Below are positions 59,185 to 64,000 of a stretch of 64,000 nucleotides of DNA, one piece after another. The stretch's first letter is position 1, and every line of letters begins with the position of its first letter. Location of the stretch: positions 248,001 to 312,000 of the forward strand of contig NZ_QZFU01000036.1 in NCBI RefSeq assembly GCF_003598715.1. The letters are read 5' to 3'. The notes below the pieces were generated by a model, which saw only the letters and a list, made by a program, of their open reading frames with translations, ran no database searches and was not told the origin of the DNA. Position numbers and translations under genes: made by a program. Origin of the DNA: Nocardia panacis. Lineage in GTDB: Bacteria > Actinomycetota > Actinomycetes > Mycobacteriales > Mycobacteriaceae.

Positions 59185-62100
59185 TCAGCGACTTGCGTCG
59201 GGCGCGGCGGGCAGTGCCGTTACCGGTTGCGCCGCGTCGCGCACCAACTCCTCGAGCACCGCGCGGAAGTGGGCGCACCAGGCGCGCACCGTGGGCGCGG
59301 AGAACAGATCGGTGCGGTAGTCGCAGTCGATGCGAACACCGCCGTCGACCTCGATACCGTCCATCCGGAACTCGACCAGCGCGAATTCGGCGGGCACCGG
59401 ACGGAATTCGCCGGTCAGTCCGTCGAATTCCGGGACCGGGATGGCGCGGTCCAGGTTGAATACGGTGCGCAGCGGTTCCGGGAAGGGCCTTTCGCCGAAT
59501 CCGGCGACTTCGCGGACTTTCGCGAAGGGCGCCTCTTGATGGGCGAAGGCGGCCAGGACCGACTCCCGGATCGTGGCCAGATAGTCGGCCAGTGACATCT
59601 CCGGTTGCCGCAGGCTGCGCACCGGCAGGAAATGGGCGCAGTAGCCGACGATCGATTCGCTGCCCCGGAAGGACCTGTTGGCCTGCGGGGTGCCGATGAC
59701 AATATCGTCCGCATCGGTCAACTGGTGGATGGTCAGGCCGTAGGCGGCGAGCAGGCAGACGAACAGGGTGGCTTTCGAACCGCGACCCAAATCCCTTACG
59801 CGGTCGCAGAGTTCGGCGTCGAGGGTGAAGGTGTGGCGCGCGCCGCAGGTCTGCCCGGTCCGGTCGGCAGCCGTTGGCAGCCCGGTATTCGGGAAGTCGT
59901 CGGCGAAGCGGGACCGCCAGTAGTCCGCTGCCGTGGAAAGGTCGGCGGCCCGATCCTGTTGCCAGGCAAGGAAATCGCGATACTGCTTCGGCGCGGCGAG
60001 CGCGGCGGGGCGGCCGGTGCGCTCGGCCGTGTAGCAGGCGGCCAACTCCTCCAGGATCGTCGCCATGGACCAACCGTCGGCGCAGATATGGTGGGTGATC
60101 AGCGCCAGGCGATGCGACTCCGGTTCCAGACGCAGCGCCGATACCCGCAGCAGCGGCCCCTTCGCCAGATCGAACGGTTCGGCCAGGGCGGCCTGCCACC
60201 AGGCGGTGACCGCATCCTCATGGCTTCCGGTCGGATCGACCGCCTCCACCGGAACCTCCACCTCGGACAATTCCGGGCGGCCGTCCACGAACAGGGTGCG
60301 CAGCGCCTCATGCCTGCCCACCACCGTCCCGACGGCGCGGCGCAGTGCGGGCATATCCAGCGGCCCGCGCAGTTCGAGGTGTTCGGCGACCGTCCAGGCC
60401 GGTGCGTCCGACTGGTCCAGCGTCAACAGCGCGCGCTGCTCCACACCGAGGGCGAGTTCGCTACGGGCGGGCAGGAATCCGCCCGTCCGCATCGCGGCGA
60501 TGGTGTCGGTCACCGCGTCGACGATCGCGTCCAGCGCCGCATCGGTATGCGCGGTGGACAGGAAGCAGGTGCGCCCCTCCCAGATGTAGATGCCGCGCGC
60601 GATCAGATGCAGATGGAAGACCTCGATCTCCAGCGGCTGATAGGCGTAGCTGGCATTGCCCTTCCAGGCGAAGCGGAAGACCGAGGCGAAGTGCAGCACC
60701 CGAATGGGCACCTCCTGCGCGTCGAACAGCGCATTGAGCCGTTCGACCAGCCCCGAGGTGCGGGCGCTCAACTCCTCCTGCAGCGCCGGACCCGCGGCGC
60801 GCAGGTGCCGCAGTACGGCCCTGGTGGACGCCATGGTCAGCGGATGCATCTCGAAGGTGCTGCCGATATAGGTCTTCGGGCTGTCCGGATCGGGACCGGG
60901 ACCATCCACCCAATCGCCGCCGTCGACCTGCGCCAGATACTCCTTGCGGCCCGCGACCACCCCGACCGCCATCCCACCGCCGACGGTCTTGCCATAGGCG
61001 GCCAAATCGGCTCGGACACCGAAGTATTCCTGCGCCCCGCCCGGACCCACCCGGAACCCGGTGATCACCTCGTCGAAGATCAGCGGCAGATCCAGACGCG
61101 TCGTCAGCTCGCGCAGGCGGTGCAGGAATCGCGCGGGTTGCAGGGTCGGATTGCGACTCTGCACCGGCTCCACCAGTACACCCGCCAACTCGTGCGCGTG
61201 CGCCTCGATCGCCGCGAGCGCCGCGTCCGAACCGTAGGTCAGGATAAGCGGATCGGCCGCCGCGCCGGGTGAGATACCCGGCGCCATCGGCAGCGAGTTC
61301 TCCGGGCTGCCGAGTACATCCGGCACCGCCAGCACTCGATCGTCCTGTCCGTGATACGAACCGGAGAACATGACGAATCGCGATCTGCCGGTGGCCGCCT
61401 GCGCCATGCGCAGCGCGCCGCGCACGGCATCGGTCCCGGTCACCGTGAAGAACACGCGTTCCATCCCGGTCAACTCGCACACCAGGTCGGCGACCTCGTC
61501 CGCGAGGGCCGAGATCGGCCCGGTCTGCAAGGCCAATTCCAGTTGCGCCGCGACCGCTTCGGTCACGAACGGCGGATTGTGACCGCATAGCAGGACCCCG
61601 ACGCCCATGGCGATATCCACGTACTTGTTGCCGTCCACATCCCAGAAGTAGGCGCCGTCGGCCCGTTCCCCGATGATCGGATAGCACACCGACCGCGTCT
61701 CGGGTCGCACCGATCGCATTCGCGTATCGGCACGGCGAGCCCGGTGCGTCACCACCCGATTGTGTGAACCGGCGGTGCGCTCGCGATAGTGGGTGAGCAG
61801 CGCGTCGAGGTGTTCTCGCTGCTGATCGGTCAGTTGGCGTGCCGGTGTAGGAGCCGCCTGTGCGGTTGTGTTCCGCTGCGGAACAGGGCTTTTCGTGTTG
61901 ATCGGCGGCGTCGTCGTCGGTGCGTTCGCCCCACCGTGCCCGGCGAGCAAATCCAATTGCCGAGCCATGAGGTCCATCTGCGCGGCGAACAGTGCCCGCA
62001 GATCGCCTGCCTCGGCAAGTGAGTTGGCGGCAGCGGGAGTCGATGGCACGCCGGTCACCGCTGCGGAAACACCCGCTCCCGCGGCAGATCCAGCAACCAA

Positions 62101-64000
62101 CCGACCATCGGCGATCGGTGCGGGTTGTCCCACAGGCCGCATCGCAGAGCGGGAGACGGCCGTACCATTTCCATCGACCGGCACCGAGCCGGCGGCCTGT
62201 GCCTGTGCGAAATTCTGCGTCGTCACTTGTTCCGATCCCGGAACTTCGTCGGGCAGCGATTGATCGAGGTGCGCCGCCACGGCCTGCGGAGTATCCAGGT
62301 CGTCGAAGAGGCGGGCCAGCGTGAGAGTGACACCGTACCGGTCGATCATGTCCTGGATGACGCGCATGAGGGTCAGCGAGTCCGCGCCCAGATCGATGAA
62401 AGTGGCGGTCGCGGAGATGGATTCGGGTGCGAGTTCCAGCGCCGCACCGAGCTGTTCGCGCAGGGTCTGCAGGATCGAGGCGTGGCGGGCGGCGGGTTCG
62501 GTGCGGGTGATGGTCGGGTGCACGGCCGTACCTTCCTTCCGGGTGAACCAGTGGTGGGTGCGTTGGAACGGATAGGTCGGGGCGGGGACGCGCCGCCTCG
62601 GGTAGTCGCGATCGAAACCGGCCCAGTCGATCTCGACGCCCGCCGCATAGAGTTCGCCGACACTGTGCAGCAACTGTTTCCAGTCGTCGCGGCCCTCCCA
62701 CAGCGAGGACAGCCAGCGCACCGGCGGCCCGGACCAACTCTGGCGGCCGAGGAGCTGCAATACCGGTTGCGACCCGAGTTCCAGCACCGCGGCACACCCC
62801 TGCTCGGCGAGCACCGCCATCCCCTGGGCGAACCGCACCGGCTCGCGCATATGGCTGCGCCAGTAGCCCGCGTCGACAGCGTCCACCGCCGCACCGGTGA
62901 CATTCGAGATCATCCGAATCCGAGGCGCCGCGAACGCGATTCGCCCCGCCGCCGCCTCGAATTCATCGAGCACCGGTTCGATCATCGGCGAATGCGGTGC
63001 GTGTGGCACCTTCACCGCGAGCGCGTCGATCCCGGCCGCGCGCAACTCGGCCAGCACCTCGGCCACCGCGTCCGCGACTCCGGCGATCAGGGTCTCGCGC
63101 GGCCCGTTGATGCCTGCCACACTCACTTCGGGCCTGCGGTCCAGTATCTCGGCGATCTGCTCGACCGGCGCGAGCACCGCCGCCGTGGCCCCGCCGGAGG
63201 TCGCGTCCTCGATCAGCCGCGCGCGGCGCGCGATCAGCCGCAGCCCGTCCTCGAGTCCGAAACATCCTGCGACACAGGCCGCCGCGTACTCCCCCGTGCT
63301 GTGGCCGAGCACCACATGCGGCCGCACACCCCAGGAACCCCACAGCTGCGCCAGTGCGTATTCCAGCGCGAAGATAGCGGGCTGGGCGTAGGCGGTCCGC
63401 TCGATCAACTCCGCGTGCGCGCCGCCGGGATCCGGGTACAGCACCTCGAGCAGCGGCACCTGCAGCACATCCCGCAATATCTCGTCGCAGGTCAGCAGCG
63501 TCCGCCGGAATCCGGGCTGAGTCTCGAACAGCAGTCGCCCCATCCCCGCATGCTGTGACCCCTGCCCGGTGAACAGGAACGCGACCTTCGGTTCCTCGGT
63601 GGCCTCCCCCACCGCCACCCGCGCCCGCTGCCCCGCCGCGAAGGCCGAAAGCTGCTCCGCCGCCTCACTTCCGGACGCCGCGTGCACGGCGAGCCGATGG
63701 CTGTGGGCCGACCGCGCCACCCCGGCCGTGAAACACACGTCGGCGAAGGGCGCCGCATCGCCGCGTACCACGGCCGCATACCGAGCCGCCAGGTCCCGCA
63801 ACGCCTCCGACGAACGAGCCGACAACCGCAGCACGTGCCGGGGGCGATCCTCCGTACGCACCGGGGCGGACACCGAATCACCCTCGGGCACCGCGGAATC
63901 CGTCGCGGCCGTGAGCACGATATGCGCATTGGTCCCGCTGAACCCGAACGCGCTCACACCGATCGCGCCGTCGGGCAGTTCGCGCGATTCGGTCGGCACC
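59185..64000 (-). CDS. Hybrid PKS with aminotransferase and terminal condensation domain, N-terminus beyond window
   Basis: The visible 1604 residues start inside the end of a KS (VSAFGFSGTNAHIVL) and include AT (about 135-420; GHSTGE Ser234, HAPH 333-336, probably malonyl-CoA), ACP (about 505-580; DLGADSL, Ser541), a Pro/Thr/Ala-rich linker, a class III aminotransferase (about 750-1170; FDEVITGF, PLP Lys1004 in AYGKTVGGGM) and an NRPS condensation domain (about 1180-1590; HHICADGWS). This AMT-C order is known from MycA/ItuA-type lipopeptide synthetases, where the AMT makes a beta-amine on the ACP-bound chain. Here no adenylation or carrier domain follows. The stop is 10 bp from the dioxygenase gene. 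The true start is to the right of 64000. Confidence 0.93.
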   Translation of the reverse strand, partial: VPTESRELPDGAIGVSAFGFSGTNAHIVLTAATDSAVPEGDSVSAPVRTEDRPRHVLRLSARSSEALRDLAARYAAVVRGDAAPFADVCFTAGVARSAHSHRLAVHAASGSEAAEQLSAFAAGQRARVAVGEATEEPKVAFLFTGQGSQHAGMGRLLFETQPGFRRTLLTCDEILRDVLQVPLLEVLYPDPGGAHAELIERTAYAQPAIFALEYALAQLWGSWGVRPHVVLGHSTGEYAAACVAGCFGLEDGLRLIARRARLIEDATSGGATAAVLAPVEQIAEILDRRPEVSVAGINGPRETLIAGVADAVAEVLAELRAAGIDALAVKVPHAPHSPMIEPVLDEFEAAAGRIAFAAPRIRMISNVTGAAVDAVDAGYWRSHMREPVRFAQGMAVLAEQGCAAVLELGSQPVLQLLGRQSWSGPPVRWLSSLWEGRDDWKQLLHSVGELYAAGVEIDWAGFDRDYPRRRVPAPTYPFQRTHHWFTRKEGTAVHPTITRTEPAARHASILQTLREQLGAALELAPESISATATFIDLGADSLTLMRVIQDMIDRYGVTLTLARLFDDLDTPQAVAAHLDQSLPDEVPGSEQVTTQNFAQAQAAGSVPVDGNGTAVSRSAMRPVGQPAPIADGRLVAGSAAGAGVSAAVTGVPSTPAAANSLAEAGDLRALFAAQMDLMARQLDLLAGHGGANAPTTTPPINTKSPVPQRNTTAQAAPTPARQLTDQQREHLDALLTHYRERTAGSHNRVVTHRARRADTRMRSVRPETRSVCYPIIGERADGAYFWDVDGNKYVDIAMGVGVLLCGHNPPFVTEAVAAQLELALQTGPISALADEVADLVCELTGMERVFFTVTGTDAVRGALRMAQAATGRSRFVMFSGSYHGQDDRVLAVPDVLGSPENSLPMAPGISPGAAADPLILTYGSDAALAAIEAHAHELAGVLVEPVQSRNPTLQPARFLHRLRELTTRLDLPLIFDEVITGFRVGPGGAQEYFGVRADLAAYGKTVGGGMAVGVVAGRKEYLAQVDGGDWVDGPGPDPDSPKTYIGSTFEMHPLTMASTRAVLRHLRAAGPALQEELSARTSGLVERLNALFDAQEVPIRVLHFASVFRFAWKGNASYAYQPLEIEVFHLHLIARGIYIWEGRTCFLSTAHTDAALDAIVDAVTDTIAAMRTGGFLPARSELALGVEQRALLTLDQSDAPAWTVAEHLELRGPLDMPALRRAVGTVVGRHEALRTLFVDGRPELSEVEVPVEAVDPTGSHEDAVTAWWQAALAEPFDLAKGPLLRVSALRLEPESHRLALITHHICADGWSMATILEELAACYTAERTGRPAALAAPKQYRDFLAWQQDRAADLSTAADYWRSRFADDFPNTGLPTAADRTGQTCGARHTFTLDAELCDRVRDLGRGSKATLFVCLLAAYGLTIHQLTDADDIVIGTPQANRSFRGSESIVGYCAHFLPVRSLRQPEMSLADYLATIRESVLAAFAHQEAPFAKVREVAGFGERPFPEPLRTVFNLDRAIPVPEFDGLTGEFRPVPAEFALVEFRMDGIEVDGGVRIDCDYRTDLFSAPTVRAWCAHFRAVLEELVRDAAQPVTALPAAPDASR

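Overview
The window is GC-rich, gene-dense DNA from a high-GC actinomycete. A mycothiol-dependent-isomerase-type protein with an SCP2 domain, lactate 2-monooxygenase, a LanKC enzyme, type I polyketide synthases and frequent GTG/TTG starts with ATGA/GTGA overlaps all fit Mycobacteriales, and a Nocardia-like genome is my best guess (inference only). I found no tRNA, rRNA, CRISPR array or insertion sequence. The window cuts a gene at each end.

Region 1 (1-16.3 kb) is metabolic and transport DNA. It holds the end of a 4-hydroxy-2-oxovalerate aldolase gene, a hemerythrin protein, and an APC permease (frameshifted as written) coupled to MoaF-like and SDR genes. An erythromycin-esterase-like gene follows, then a PPOX-type flavoprotein. 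Next come an MBL-hydrolase/carboxymuconolactone-decarboxylase pair facing a TetR regulator with a palindromic operator, a secreted chitin-binding peptide, an FAD monooxygenase, a sulfonate/nitrate-type ABC importer, lactate 2-monooxygenase and an SDR.

Region 2 (16.5-31 kb) is specialised metabolism. A 2292-residue single-module PKS (KS-AT-DH-ER-KR-ACP-ACP) lies next to a small CMD-family gene and a multi-pass membrane Ser/Thr kinase that is translationally coupled to a 25-codon leader ORF. A compact lanthipeptide operon follows: a 58-residue precursor gene, a LanKC synthetase with an unusual Cys-Cys-Gly zinc motif, and an M20 amidohydrolase.

Region 3 (31-45.4 kb) holds a mycothiol-type isomerase, an AhpD-like protein, a cupin and an amidase. 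An eight-cistron overlapping operon then encodes a polyamine-type ABC importer, a hotdog-like protein, an acyl-CoA ligase and its TetR regulator. A ClpC/ClpB-like unfoldase coupled to a flavodoxin-fold protein closes the region.

Region 4 (45.5-50.5 kb) is the most unusual part. Five genes encode a small helical protein, a nucleotidyl-cyclase-like protein, a Crp/Fnr regulator, a membrane STAND/NLR-like ATPase and a 72-residue protein. Four of them carry short terminal motifs of two types resembling amyloid-type signalling motifs. The 72-residue protein carries both types and so looks like an adaptor between the STAND protein and the two putative effectors.

Region 5 (50.5-64 kb) has queC-queE-queD for preQ0 synthesis. 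It then has a tightly packed biosynthetic operon read leftwards from beyond the right edge: a PKS with an embedded aminotransferase and a terminal NRPS condensation domain, two IPNS-like 2-oxoglutarate dioxygenases, an amidinotransferase, an O-carbamoyltransferase, a truncated aminotransferase-like ORF and an amidase. Together these suggest a hydroxylated, guanidino- and carbamoyl-bearing polyketide-peptide.
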